From positions 69,819,340 to 69,883,339 of the forward strand of contig CM072812.1 in NCBI GenBank assembly GCA_037013495.1: a DNA stretch of 64,000 nt. The letters are read 5' to 3'. The notes under the pieces were generated by a model that did not search any database, was not told the origin of the DNA, and saw only the letters and a program-made list of their open reading frames with translations. The DNA comes from Hippophae tibetana. Lineage: Eukaryota; Streptophyta; Magnoliopsida; Rosales; Elaeagnaceae. The position numbers were made by a program, and so were the translations under genes. Below are positions 44,247-56,922 of this stretch, piece by piece. Numbering within the stretch: position 1 is the stretch's first letter; every line of letters begins with the position of its first letter.

Positions 44247-45797
44247 TGATCGCCACACACAAAGTGTGTGTAATGAATACACAAGTATACATATCGCAAC
44301 AAGTAATATAATGATAAGAAAAAATAGTTCACATGGAGATTATTTTATTAGAAACTAATTTTTAAAACTTAAAAAATAAAAATCAATTTTTTTTTGTGTT
44401 TTTATATTTTAAGAAAGAAAAATTAACATAACTAAAAGTAAATAGCAATAATTAACTAAATAAAATTTGGTAACTAAAAAGATATATAAGAAAATATCTA
44501 GGAATACTTAATCCTCTAATTTTCTAAATATGTGAATCGCTAAAATCTCTTCAATATAATTATCAATTAATTACATGATCAATTGAATCTAACCTAGCAT
44601 GTATTCCTCACTAAAGTAAACTACACACCATTTAGTAATTAATTTAATCACACTCCCATGCCAATTAAATTGCATACTACTCATTAAGTTCATCAATTAT
44701 GGATCACATACATAAGAATCATACATATCTGCCTAAAAACTATGCATGTTATTTAATCAAGATAAATAATTAAATGATTCTCTCAAATCTATTTAATTGC
44801 CTTTATAGATAAATTGTTGGCCAAAATATTAATAACATAAAAATCAGATTAAATAATATAATTATAATTGGGGTAAAATATTAAATCATCACATGATAAA
44901 AATTGGGTTCATAAGATTCCTAAATTGATAAATTAACTAAACATAATTGTGTTCATAAAACTCATATTTTTCATAAAAGAAGACATAAAAATTGATAAAG
45001 AAAATAGTAAAAGAAGAAATACAATAAATCTTGAATTGTAGAATAAATCTCTCTTGAATCTCCACCAAAATTGTATCCTCTCTTGAGTTTTTTCTGTATT
45101 TTTCTCTCTTTTTAGCTCCAAAAATTGACCAAAATTATGTTAATTGAGGTCATTTAGGGTTTATGGAGTGATTAAGGGCTTAAATATTGCTCAGGTACAA
45201 TTTGGACCGTCAGATCAGCTTCAAATCAAAGGCTACGATCAAAACAAGCAAAATTGACAACTCCAACCAATCACAGCATAACACGTGACACAAGGAATTC
45301 ACTGAGTGAATCCAGGTGCGACACATGGTAGGGAAGATTGGTCAAAGTAAATGCTCATTGAGTCATCGACATGTAGCGCAATGTGATTCATAGAAACAGA
45401 TGGTGTGGCGCACGTGTGGAAAGCGATGAGCAATGGCAAGGTGACACGTGGAAATGAGGGTTGACCAATTTATGAACTCGGATTGAACATCATGCTAACA
45501 CGTGGCGCGTGTTTCGTCCTCCTCACGTGTGACATAACATGATTCACTGTCCCTACTTACGTGGAATCCATGTGGCTTGCCTAATCGGCTCATCTGCTTA
45601 CGTGGCATGACACGTGGCATCTCTTGATTGTTTCTGTGTTAAAAATCCATAAAAATCCCAAAATTTATATTTTCACCCTTTTTTCACTAAAAAGTTTATA
45701 TTTTAATATTTTTGGCCATAAAAATACTATTTATTGAATAAAATAAGTAAATATTAAGTAAAAAAGGGCGCTAATGACTCTATTTTCACAATCATTA
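44247..45797 (+). mobile_element. solo LTR (1.55 kb) inserted in gypsy leader
   Basis: Begins TGATCGCCACACAC and ends TCATTA (canonical TCATCA in the second copy), and is flanked by GTATA at 44,242-44,246 and 45,798-45,802. A 5-bp duplication around a single LTR marks a solo LTR left by recombination between the two LTRs of an insertion. The beginning (AAGTATACATATCGCAACAAGTAATATAATG) is a string common at the 5' end of a widespread plant LTR type. The second half is GC-richer and full of CACGTGGCA-like boxes (45,270-45,620). The strand is arbitrary. Confidence 0.75.
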
Positions 45798-45889
45798 GTA
45801 TAAGCAGGATATCTCCCTGGAGAATAAGCCTTCTCCTATTAAGAAAATCAAGAGAGTAAAGAAGGACAAGAAGCATAGAAAATCCTACC

Positions 45890-47560
45890 ATGGAACAAAG
45901 GTTAGGACGCCTAGAAGAGATGTTGGAGTAATTGATGTAGTTCTAGGCACAACCTTAAGAGCAAGCGAAGAGGTCTACTAACATTCCTCGCTTTTCGGGA
46001 TAGATTGAGCACGAAGCCTAGTAGGGTTAGCATCAAACTTCTAACGATAGCCACAATTTTTCCTATAATAGAGGCCCAATATAGAGTAAATTAGGACCTA
46101 AGGTCTCAAAGCTCCCAACATATCAAGGATTTGACAACTGCATCAACAACAATACCCAATTATTGGCACAACTAGCCGTAATTGTACATGATAGTGAGAA
46201 TATCCTTGGCTAGGAATGTTCATTACTAGATGCCAAGACTTGATGGAACACCTTGAAATCCGATGTTATGCCTATTTTGGCTAGTAAAGCATCACTGAGG
46301 ATGTTGCAAACTCTAACCTCAACCATCGACAAGTACCATCAGCAAGTAATCATCAATTGAACACCCCCCAATAAAAAGCATAGAGTTTTGACTATAAAAA
46401 TGGAGTTAAAAGTCAAGAGCAAGAAACACTACCTAGACTATGCAGAGTCCACCCAAACACCTTTCATCATGGAAGTAATGTCTACTCTCGTGGGAAGGAA
46501 GTTTAAGTAACTAGTTTGTGTCACCTATAATAAGTCTATTGACCCTCTAAATCACCTAGAGTCATTCATAGACTATGTAAAATTGTACGCCCTGATGTCA
46601 ACTATAAGGATTTTTGATTGACTTTGGAAGGAAAAACTCATATTTTGTACTAAACTTTAGAGCCAAGGACTATTGAAAGCTTCTCATAATTTTCCAAGCA
46701 ATGCCTCACTCACTTTTTGAGCAATAGGTGATTTCCAAAAATTGATGCACTTTTGATAAAGTTGGCCAAAAGAGACAAAAAATCCCTTAAGGATTTCTTC
46801 AATTGTTGTAGTAATGAAAAAATGTAGGTCGAGGGCTACTCTGACTCCTTGGTAGTCAACACCTTCTTACAAGCCATTCATATGGGGTCTCTATAAAGCA
46901 AATTGGTAGTAAAGCTCCATGCATTGACATATAAAGAGAAGACTATAATGGTGGTGGCATTAATAATAATGGAAGATATGGCCACCTATTATAGCAGTGG
47001 GTAAAAATATCATTCCTAAAAGCAAGGTTGAGGACAATCCTAGCTACCAAGATATTATGGAGCCTAGATTGGAGTGTAAGGATGAAAAACCACACAGAAG
47101 AACTGAGAAATCCCATCCTTAGGTGGAATTCAATAAGTTTGTTCTTAAATACTACCTAGGAACAAGTGTTGATTCAAGTCTAAAGCAAGAGACTGTTCAG
47201 ACGACCTAAGAATTAAAAGGTCCATCCACCAACAAAAATCATAATAAATATTGCAAATACCATCATGATTATGGGCATAATACTAAGGATTATTGGGAAT
47301 TAAGAGATGGAATCAAATATTTTATTTGTAAATAATTTTGAAGGATTTTGTACTGGAAAAAAGATCGTCGACATCAACGAACCCAAAAGACAAACTGAAG
47401 GAGCCGAGCCCTTAATAGTAAATGAGGTTCATACGATATTCGAAGGACCTACTAGTGGAGATTCAAATCATGCTAGAAGAGTGCATTATAATGAGCTATC
47501 TTTAGAACAAGAAGTGCTTAGCAAAGCACAAAGCCAAGGGAAGGGAAAATAGGCCAAAAT
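45890..47560 (+). pseudogene. gypsy gag remnant
   Basis: The ATG at 45,890 opens MEQRLGRLEEMLE, the usual coiled-coil start of Tat-like gag, but is soon stopped. Retrotrans_gag codons follow at 46,440-46,910 (a PLNHLESFIDYVKLY block, then SI..F..L and ESF-like blocks with stops between). A CKYHHDYGHNTKDYWELRD block, the histidine/cysteine-poor finger of this group, lies at 47,250-47,310. An 81-codon open piece (47,307-47,552) continues toward the protease. Frames change several times. It encodes the structural shell in intact relatives; here it is dead. Confidence 0.72.
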
Positions 47561-47589
47561 TATTGGAGAAGACTTGGTCTTTTCTAAGA

Positions 47590-48050
47590 AGGAACCTAAG
47601 TAACCAGTGGATCCCCATTATGATGCATTGGTTGTCACTCATTAGATCGCCAAACCCAAGATGTATAGAATAATGGTAGATATGGGAATTTTTATGGATG
47701 TCTTATTCATGGATGCATGGAAACAATGAGGCTTTAGTACCCTATTCGACCCGTGGTAACATCTGGGTTCTCCAAAAAACCTCTTACCCAAGAAGCAAAT
47801 ATAATTTTTGATGAGCATTAGGAAAGGCTGCACGACTAGAACTTTAATGATCAATTTCCTAATGGTTAATTTCCATTCATACCATAATTGCATATTGATA
47901 CGACCCTTCTTGCATGTTACCAATGCAAGTATCATCAACTTATCACCTAGCATTGCAATTCCCATTTGAACTTGGAGTTGAGACAATCTTGGGAGAATAA
48001 AGGGTAACTTAAGATGTTACAATGTGGGAGTCAGACAAGGGAAAATGACA
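47590..48050 (+). pseudogene. gypsy aspartic protease region remnant
   Basis: The plus strand reads YDALVVTH.IAKPKMYRIMVDMGIFMDVLF, the region around the protease active site of gypsy elements, where intact copies have D(N/T)GSS; here the motif is DMGIF, so the active site is lost. The downstream FLMVNFHSYHNCILIRPFLH..NASIINLS block to about 48,030 matches the usual continuation. The minus-strand ORF at 47,642-47,986 is the antisense shadow of this region. Confidence 0.7.
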
Positions 48051-49088
48051 TGTCCTTAATAGCGGGAAGAGACTCATATTTACTTAGCCATTTTCTTTAT
48101 ATAATTTTTATTTTTAATAAAGTGATAGGTGAGGTTCTATATGGCCATGTTAACACCAACACCCAGACTCATTCAAACAATTGGAGGAAAAATAAAAAAG
48201 AAAACGAAGAAGTACAACAAATTTGGCCCTCATACTTTATGCAACTACACTTTATGCTCTTGAGACTTACTCCACCAACAAACCATCCAAGCATTCTTAC
48301 AAAATCTCAAAAACTCTACCCCCAAAAAAATTCAATAAATATTTACATTTAAATTAAACATAGATTCAAGACCTGTTGCTCCAACAAGGTTGAGAGTAAA
48401 TATGTTCCTTCACCAAGTTCTAGCAGTAGCACTTTGTCAAAGCCTTGATACTTTCAAACCTAGATGAAAAGAGCAAAAAAGAGTTAGAAGAGAGCACCCT
48501 TTTCCAAACATATTTCAAAATAATGTCAAGTTAAAGTTATAACCCAGATGTATCTCCATGGAAAGTTACAAGTAGAAATCTAAGATCGTCTTTTACAAAG
48601 AAGTGAGGTTATAAATCCCTTTTCTGCTCTTCACCTTTGAACTAGAACTTAGACTAAGGAGTGTTCACCTTATGAGTCATGTAATAAGTAGGAAATACTA
48701 CCTTGGCTATGAGTACTTTGTGCTTCAAGCTAATTAAGCCTCAAACAAAAGTATGAAGGACATCTTCCCCAAAATCATGAGGTGATGTTCCCCAAGAAAG
48801 ACTTAAGACAAGTTACACCATAGACCGTCTCACTAAGGAAAAGTATAACATCAACTAAGAGCTCAATAGTGACTAAGTTTAGGAGGAAATACCTACGATT
48901 TACCCCAATAAGTCTAACCAGTAAATGCAGGCCAGTAGACATAAAACTCGGCAATGACTAAAGTCTTGCTTGGAAAGTGTACATCAACCTACCTAGAACC
49001 TAATGATAATGGTGGAGCCAGGACCCCCTCTGCATTCCCCGTCCTCAATTTAGAATTTTTTTCCATCCCCACTTAAAATTATTGCAAG
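48051..49088. other. gypsy internal region, too decayed to assign
   Basis: No reverse transcriptase or integrase motif was found on either strand. The stretch is moderately less AT-rich than the intergenic DNA, as expected of decayed coding DNA. From about 49,010 a CCCCGTCC/CCATCCCC-containing block may be the start of a hAT-like MITE into which the next LTR inserted. Confidence 0.4.
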
Positions 49089-50610
49089 TGATCGAACACA
49101 AACTGTGTGCAATAAATATGCAAGTATACATATCGTAACAAGTAATATAATGATAAGCAAAGATCGTTCCCATAGAGATTATGTTATTAGAAACTAATTT
49201 TTAAATAAAAAATAAAAATCAATTTTTTTATGTTTTTATGTTTTAAGAAAGAAAAATTAAAAAAAAACTAAAAATAAATAGTAGTAATTAATTAACTCAA
49301 ACTTGGTAGCTAAGAAGATATACGAGAAAATATCTACGAATACTTGATTCTCCAATTTTCTAAATACGCGAATCACTAAAATCCTTCGAATATAATTATC
49401 AATTAATTACATGATCAATTGAATCTAACCTAACATGTATTCATCTCTCAAGAAAACTATACATCATATAGTAATTAATCTAATTACACTCACATGTTAA
49501 TTAAATTACATACTACTCATTAAGTTCATCAATTATAGATCACATATATAAGAATCAAATATCTCTACCTAGACTATTGATGTTATTTAATCAAGATAAA
49601 CACATAAATAATTATCTCAAATCTATTTAATTGTCTTTACAAATCAATTATTAGCCAAATAATTAATAGCATAAAAATTAGATTAAATAATATAATTAAA
49701 GTGAAATCATAATTTGGGTAAAATAGTATATCATCACATGGTAAAAATTTGGCTCATAAGACCCCTAAATTAATAAACTAGTTAGACATAATTTTGTTCA
49801 CAAAACTCATATTTTTCATAAAAAAAAAGACATAAAAAGTGATGAAAAGAAGAAGAAGAAGAAGATACAATTAATCTCTTGAATTATAACACCAATATCC
49901 TCTTGAATCTCCACCAAAATTGTATCTCTTTTTGAATTTTTCTGTATTTTTCACTCTTCTTGATAAATTGATAATTTTTGTCTCATTCGGGTTTACGTGG
50001 AAATTAGAGGATTAAATTTGGCTCAAGTGGAATCTATACAGTTAGATCATCTTAAGATCAAGGGTTGAGATGAAAAAAAGAAAAATTAACATAATCTAAC
50101 CAATAGGAGTACACCACGTAGCATGGAGAAAAGGCGTAACCAATCAATGCACAATGCATGGCATTAGATATTGGTCTCGATCGATCCATGTTGAGTCAAC
50201 ATGACATGGTGATTCTTGATTCATGGTTATAGCTTGCGTGGCACACACGTAGAAAAAATGGACGAATCAGGTGATAGCATATGCACTTGGCAAACTTAAA
50301 ACAAACGTTAAGCTTACATGTGGCATGACGTTGCATCACCCGATACACACGATGTTTCACGATTGGGCCTCTCTGCTTACATGGAATTCACATGGATTGC
50401 TTGGTCAACTTTGTCCATGTGGTAGTTTTTGATTGATTCTGCATAAAAAATTCACAATAATTCCAAAAAAAATCTCAAAACATTTCAAAAAATATATTTT
50501 CACCCATTTTAACTATAAAATTTATATTTTAATATTTTTAACCTAAAAATACTACTTATAGAATAAAACGAGAAAATACTAAGAAAATACTACTCATAGA
50601 GTCATCATCA
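49089..50610 (+). mobile_element. second copy of the 1.5-kb LTR
   Basis: Begins TGATCGAACACAAACTG and ends GTCATCATCA. It aligns along its length with the LTR at 44,247-45,797 at roughly 80% identity, with small gaps. A target duplication is not evident (GCAAG versus GGAAC), so it could be a solo LTR with decayed flanks or one LTR of an otherwise deleted element. The presence of the gypsy gag between the two copies does not make them a pair, because the first copy has its own target duplication. Confidence 0.7.
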
Positions 50611-53160
50611 GGAACATATCAGAAATTCCCATAGAAGCAGGGACCCCTAAATAGAGAATAGGATCCAAATGATATTCTAAATATTTTTCATAATTCTTTA
50701 TTTTTTATATAGGAAAATTATTAAGAAAACTAAGCCAATAATAAATATTTCTAATGAAAAAAAAGAAGAAAAGTTTGATCCAATAAATAATAAAAAATAA
50801 TATTTATGTGAAAGAAAGAAAAATAAAATATATGTAACAATAAATATATAATTTTTTTATATTAAGCAACATTGATAGAATCTTATTACAAAATAGTTTG
50901 AAATAATAAGAATTATTATAAAATAATTATAAGATTTTAGATTTTTATAGTTTAAATAAATATTTTTAAATAAGTTTTAAGGAAGAAAAATTATTGATGT
51001 TTTTTATTAGAATAAAAAATAACTTAAAGATTAAATATGAAATATATAATACATTATTTATAATTAGTTTGAATTTAAATGTATCTAAATATATAAAACA
51101 AGAATAAAATATTATATATTTACTAAAATAAGGTATATAGTTTCATGGAATATAATCTTCATTCCCCACCCTAACCCAATCCCATATTATAAAATATGTA
51201 TCCGCATTTCCTATTCCCTATTACCCATTTTGTTGTCCCATGTTTGCCTTCAAATTGATAATCCATGTAGGAATTTGCACTGTCAAAAAAAAATTGACAA
51301 CCCTAGTGACCACAAAAATATTACTCAAGAAATGCATACCAACATACCTAAAACCAATTGATGACTAGGAACTCGACTGGAAAGTGTACAACAACCTGGT
51401 TAGAACCAAGCACTAATAGTATCTTAATAGACTAAGGTGTGTTTTTCAATTAGGTCTTGTGTGGAAAGTAAAGTGAGGAATAACCTACATTAACACCTAT
51501 AATAATGTTAGTTTAGGATCAAGACACCAAGATACTTTAGAAAGTTTGTCGCTAAGAGAAATAAGGTATTATCTCCTTCATATCTAATAACTTGACCCTA
51601 GATACTTGAAACCCACATTGTACCAGTTTGGTCGTGTGACATCATCAGAGCATTAAGACTTGTGTTGAGTTGGTTTTGACCATAAAACTCTTAAAAATGA
51701 AATGAAAATACTCATTACAAGTTGGAGTCCAAACTACTTTTATTGTATGACACAATCGAGAAGTATGCCGAGCAAGGGACTAGAAGACTAGAGGTTCTAC
51801 AGAGTATAGCCTCAGAAGTTGACCCCCTAACACTTGGGTAGCTTGCAAGAAAAAAAAAATTCAAGATTTTAAGACTTGAGAACATTACTCAACATTAAGA
51901 GAATTTTGATGCATTTTTGACATAAAAAAATAAGTCATAAAAGATGGATGCATCATAGAAATGAAGAAGAGATCATTAGGGTCTAGATCTTGGGTCACCA
52001 GGGGAGCATATCACCATGCCAAAAGAACGAGGATCACCTACCATCGCATTAATGGGTCGTAGTTGGTAAAGCTCATATGTACTCGCCATGATCAACCAAC
52101 ACTAGTCCTCAAACTGATCAATTGTTTTCGAACTGCCGTCACCAGCCAATTGATCTACTAGCCCACCACTTATTGACCAACCAACTAACCAATAAGTTGA
52201 TCAATAGATCCTACTCTATACTATATGTCCTCGATGTTATCCCACTCCACTATCGCTTGGTCTTGTTCATGTCATTGACCATCTGACTGGATGTTTTCTA
52301 GAACTTGTCTAATTCCCTACCATGATACTATTCTGCATGCACTATATGCCACTAGGACTTCTCATATTCAAGTTTCACACCTTGTTCTCTAAAGATTTAC
52401 AAAATATGATCAGTATCTCCTAAACGACTAGCCATTTGGTCACGTTATGGGTTTCCCATCCACAATGTCATCCCAAGCCATTACCACTTGGTCTCGCTTA
52501 TGTTGTTCACCATATTACATGCTTTCCTAATCTTGTATGGTTCCTTCTACAATATGATGTTGCATGCACTGTAGATCGTTAGGGCTCCTCCCATTCTGAT
52601 GCACCACCTTGTTCTCCGAAGATTTATAAAAGATATTTAGTATTTTCTAAGTGACCACAAAGTCACCAACTTGTCAGTTTGGCACAATACCCCAACATAA
52701 TATTACCTCAAGTCACAAAATGTTTTTCCAAGTTTTGTCTCAATGGTAAATTTACGAAGTGTTTCTCAATGGTAAATTTTTATTCTCTCAATGGAAATAT
52801 ATTTTCAAGTAAATAAATTTCAAGAGCAATACAAAGGAAATATCAACAATGATCATGAAATAAAGTACAAGTAATTATGGAACGCAATAGTTCCAAGGCC
52901 ATGATGAAGAAAAATTGAAGTTTCTATTATTAATGAGAAAATATAGTGCTTCAGGAGCCATAGGATAAATCTGGAGTGACTACTTCAACATGAAATAAAA
53001 GACAACTACTACAAACAAAGCTTAAAGGAAAAATAACAAAAAACTCCTAAGGCTCATAAAGCTAGCCCTCATCGATGTCATTTAGGATCATCACTATGAT
53101 GGGATCTGCCTCTTGGGTCTCACAAGTCAACTGGGGCTGGGGCTCCGTATTATCAACTCT
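50611..53160. other. decayed gypsy internal DNA and AT-rich filler
   Basis: 50,611-51,295 includes AT-rich sequence bordered by CCCC-rich blocks (near 50,640 and 51,160-51,240) and ends with TTGACAACCCTAG, hAT-MITE-like. 51,300-53,160 has mid-range base composition with short readable stretches but no recognised domain. Confidence 0.35.
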
Positions 53161-53162
53161 CC

Positions 53163-53480
53163 TTAAAGCTTAGGGTGACACCTCAACTGGAACCTTGCCC
53201 TCCTCGACATTATTAACTCACTATGCTCAACTACAGCCGTTGAGAAGTCTAGCAAGTAACAAATTGGGAATATGAGTTTGGGATACACTTTCCTAAATCT
53301 CCTTTTAACATATTCAAACCCATGGTCCCAAGCCACACCAGTGTCAACTACAAAGTTTGTTAAATCAAGATATTCATTAACAACGTTCTTAATGGCAACT
53401 TTAAGGTGGGACACCGTTCTTCGGATCCCAACTTCCAAATTCTCACTACAAGATTGCTCTTGAGACAAGCTTTCTGTCAA
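53163..53480 (-). pseudogene. antisense ORF of gypsy element, partial
   Basis: A 105-codon minus-strand frame upstream of the 3' LTR. The pattern LDLTNFVVDTGVAWDHGFEYVKRRFRKVYP resembles proteins encoded antisense between pol and the 3' LTR in several Tat-type gypsy elements (Grande gene23-like). Codons upstream on the same strand (to about 53,560) seem to continue it after a stop. The role of such ORFs is unknown. An alternative is chance openness, but the base composition and the position support a real relic. Confidence 0.45.
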
Positions 53481-53637
53481 CTATTTCTTTAGTGCCTTCG
53501 TAGTTTCTAAGGCTTCCTCAATAGCTTACAGAGTTGAAAATTGTGCAAATTTTGGCTGAGTGCTAAACATTGCCAAAGTCCTTTTTTTAAGACAAATTTC
53601 AAGATGCGAAGAGTGATTTGGTTCCATGGAGAACATT

Positions 53638-53671
<34 letters not shown>
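53638..53671. repeat. (AAC)n microsatellite
   Basis: Ten or so ACA/CAA units in a row, interrupted only at its end by an A run. Confidence 0.92.
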
Positions 53672-55120
53672 AAAAGACATTTCTAGTCTACTAAGTGCCA
53701 AAGCATAAACACAAATGAAGAAAAGTTATCCAAAACACCAAGATTGATCTAAAATAATTTCTCCAAATTGATAAATTCTTTGAAAGCATAATATTTTTTT
53801 ATAATAACAAAAACTTATAAAAGAAAAAAATGCTACAATGCATAAATGTACAAGTGCATGGTCTACCAAAGCACTAAGTTAAAGATGGGCTACTAAGTTG
53901 AATCCCAAATGTCACCATGGATGCCATGCAAGATGATAATACCACCACGGAGTCTAGAAGTTAGCTCCATGCATTGTATGCCTTATTTCTCTCTAGTTAG
54001 CTAGTCATCATGCATAATAGCCTCTTAAGACTTCATCAAGTCTCAAGGTAGAGTTGGTAAAGATTGGGAACTGATCGAGAAGCATGTCGAACTCTTGATG
54101 TATGACTCCAACATTTCTCATGGAAAACTTAAATCTGAATGCCTATGAGGCATTGGTGTATGTTAGCCCCAGGATTGTTGGACTCTACATACTCTTACAT
54201 TACTTATTTTCTAGCAGTTATAAAGCTCACAATCAACTCCTAGACTCCTACTTTCTTGTAACTCAGGACATCTTGGCTACATTAATGAACTTCTTCTGCC
54301 CATCTCGAGATCTCCTCAAGGTCTTTTTACCAATCTCCCTGGACATACAACTTTTATGATAACATGCATTTTCCAAGAAAAAATTAGACAAGCATGAGAA
54401 TCACACCAAAAAATCACCAAGTTGTTTTTTATCTTTTGGTTCCATCAAGTTATACCAACTATTTCACTTGGTCTTCTCATTCAATTAAAGTTGTGCAAGA
54501 AATTTACCTGCCATCCTCGTGCATTCTATTCAAACATTTACTTGAGCATCAAGTACACCTTTTAATCAAGAAGATGAGAAATCTAGTTACTTAGAGATTT
54601 TGCATCTAGAGACTCATCATCTAGTCATATCCTACTAGATTATACATTCACAATTGATTGAATAGACTTAGGAATGAATGAGATTAATAGTTTCTTGAAC
54701 TATATGTAGGTTCACAACCTCAGTTTCAACCATCCATTTGAGTCATGATCTAAGAGTTCAAATAAAAGGATATATTTGAGAATCTAATCAATTAGCAATC
54801 AGATTTGGAAGTTAAAATTCATAGGATACTTGTTGACTTTTCCACTAGGAATTTTGATTGGCTATAACTTTTCAATCAAGAGTCTGATTGAGACACAAAA
54901 ATATCCGTTGGAAAGCTTAGAACCTTAAGATCCGTTGGAAAGCTTAGAACCTCAAGACTATTATTACTGTACAAAGAAAATTACAATACCAATTACAAGT
55001 ATTAGTCAAGACGTTTCAAACCTAGACGTAGGTGCATTATTGTATCCAGGGGAAGTAACTATACTACATTGCCTCCCAAAGACAACCTAAGAGGTTAATG
55101 TTGAGGGGAATTTCACCAGG
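53672..55120. other. region before the gypsy 3' LTR, no gene recognised
   Basis: Short ORFs on the plus strand (54,102-54,359 and 54,394-54,594) show no recognisable domain. A 28-bp repeat (ATCCGTTGGAAAGCTTAGAACCT) occurs twice in tandem at 54,902-54,953. The block probably belongs to the 3' untranslated part of the gypsy element. Confidence 0.4.
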
Positions 55121-55629
55121 TACACATTTTACCTTTTGATAAATCTATGTCATATTTAAATAATCAAATCAGTACAATGAGCGCGTGAATAATGCCTAGT
55201 TAGTAAATGTTTGAATTCAAAAGAAAGTTGTTATGGTAATTATTTCTTAACTTAAATAAAAAGAATATATTGATGATTTGATATCTTCACGTATAAAAAA
55301 TTATTAATATCAAAATAATATCTTATTTATTTATTATTTTGATAATATAAATCAAGACAATGTTACGATATTACCCTTTATCCAATTCTATAAATAGGCT
55401 TCTTATTAACCTTTCAATGTATGCATTTTCTATGCTTTATATCCCTTCTAACTAAAAACACATATCCTCTCTAACTCTCTTAGGTTAAATGTTTTTAGAA
55501 CTTACTCAGTTATTGAAGTAGATACGACACTTTCGAGTATAATTTCTTCTGATAGTTTGCTTATATATTTCAAGATCCAAATCAACAATTTAGTGGTGAA
55601 TATAATGAGTGTAGAAATTGAATTCAACA
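55110..55629 (+). repeat. gypsy 3' LTR (approximate)
   Basis: The end is set by AATTCAACA at 55,629, homologous to TTGGATTCAACA of the 5' LTR pieces. Before it come AGATACGAC, TATTTCAAGATC and AATCAACA blocks in the same order as at 43,812-43,919. A TATA box (TATAAATAG, 55,389-55,397) lies in the expected promoter position. The start near TGTTGAGGGG (about 55,108-55,117) is a guess. Confidence 0.55.
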
Positions 55630-56790
55630 GATTATTTTATCAAATTATCTGAATTTTCAGTAACGAAAAATATGAATATTATGAAAACTATTATATAAGG
55701 GTGAGCGTAGGTTAGCTAAGTTATTAGATCATTTTACAAATTGACTTTATCTTGACGATTTTGAAAAATCTAAAACTTAGTCGCCTATGATCCCAAAAAC
55801 CAACTTTGAAGCCAACTTACAAGGTCGATTTAAGAGTGGTTGGTTTGACGGTTTTGGACCTATATAAAAATATTATCTAATTAAAACATAAAAAATATAC
55901 TATATAATTTTTTGAACAAAAAAAGTAAAGAAATATGTTCATTGACATAAAAACACTAACATTCACTTTAAAAATTGCTTCATTGTAAGCCAAGAATACC
56001 TTGTCAAAAACTTGTTACTATTTATAGAAAATATTAAAATTTAATATTTCTTGAATAACACTCTAAGTTATAATTTAATATTAATAAAAATTATAATATA
56101 TAAATAAATAATTAAAAGTAATTAAAAAACAATGTATTAAAATAGTATGTTTAGTTTGATTATATAAATTTTTAAAATTTTTAAAACTTATAATTTAATA
56201 TTTAGATCTATTTATATTAATCAATTTTAAAAAAAATTATAAATTCAATTTCATCGTAAATTTTCTATTTTTAATAAACGAAGCCCACACCTACCTACAA
56301 AAATGTTAGCATCGAGCAGCAGTCTTCTGACATAAATCTATATATATCTTTCGTTTGATATTAAAATAAAAAGTCTTTAGTTAGCAAACAGCTGTTATTA
56401 ATATTAATTGAAAAAAGCCAACTAGACTTAATGCATAAAGTTTATTTGAATATTTGAGAAAGAATAATTGAATAGGATGGTATGAGTTTAAATTTAAATT
56501 AATTATGTTTTTTATTCTAAATATATTTATATTAATAATATATGGTAAAAATATCGTTATCTTATAAATATAATTATAATATAAACATATTTTTATTATT
56601 ATTTATATATTAAAAATATAAATATAATTAAATAATATTTAAATATATTTATAATTAATTTTACCTTTTTAAAATTAAAGTGATGTGCGGGTATATAACC
56701 AATTATTAAAAAAAAACTAAAAACAACTGATATTAGTATATTTAACCCCGTAATTTTCACCAAAAACAAAGGGTAATTTCTAATCCCCAT
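55630..56790. other. AT-rich DNA upstream of the SAUR gene
   Basis: Very AT-rich with no coding content. The part nearest the gene would contain its promoter. No clear auxin-response element (TGTCTC/GAGACA) was noticed in the last few hundred bases. Confidence 0.45.
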
Positions 56791-56793
56791 CTC

Positions 56794-56800
56794 TATATAA
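56794..56800 (+). promoter_or_regulatory. TATA box of the SAUR gene
   Basis: TATATAA within CTCTATATAATTCCC, 123 bp before the ATG. It implies a transcription start near 56,825-56,832 and a 5' UTR of about 90 bases. Confidence 0.7.
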
Positions 56801-56922
56801 TTCCCTCCTTCTTAATTACCAAAACCCCTCAACTTCTCACTACTAAACATCTTTCTTTCGTAATTTTACAAAACGAACCTAACCAAATAAAAGTCTGTTG
56901 GTTTTTCGGTCTTCTCAAGAAA

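Larger units (their letters stand above)
43640..55629 (+). mobile_element. Ty3/gypsy retrotransposon, decayed (Tat-like?)
   Basis: A plus-strand element. The 5' side has a piece of LTR ending TTGGATTCAACA (duplicated, last copy ending 44,039) followed by GGTCGTCTGTAAGAAAA, a decayed version of the gypsy leader just after the primer site. Gag starts at about 45,890 and protease remnants reach about 48,050. Reverse transcriptase and integrase are not visible and are probably deleted. An antisense ORF lies at 53.2-53.5 kb, and a 3' LTR ends AATTCAACA at 55,629. An antisense ORF before the 3' LTR points to the Tat/Ogre group. Left and right LTRs are too decayed for a target duplication. Confidence 0.68.

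Noticed and set aside
47642-47986. 114-codon minus-strand ORF
   Set aside because: Complement of the gypsy protease region, which is readable on the plus strand.
44247-50610. The two 1.5-kb repeats as the LTR pair of one element around gag
   Set aside because: The first copy has its own GTATA duplication, and the gypsy leader is continuous across it; the second copy has no matching flank.
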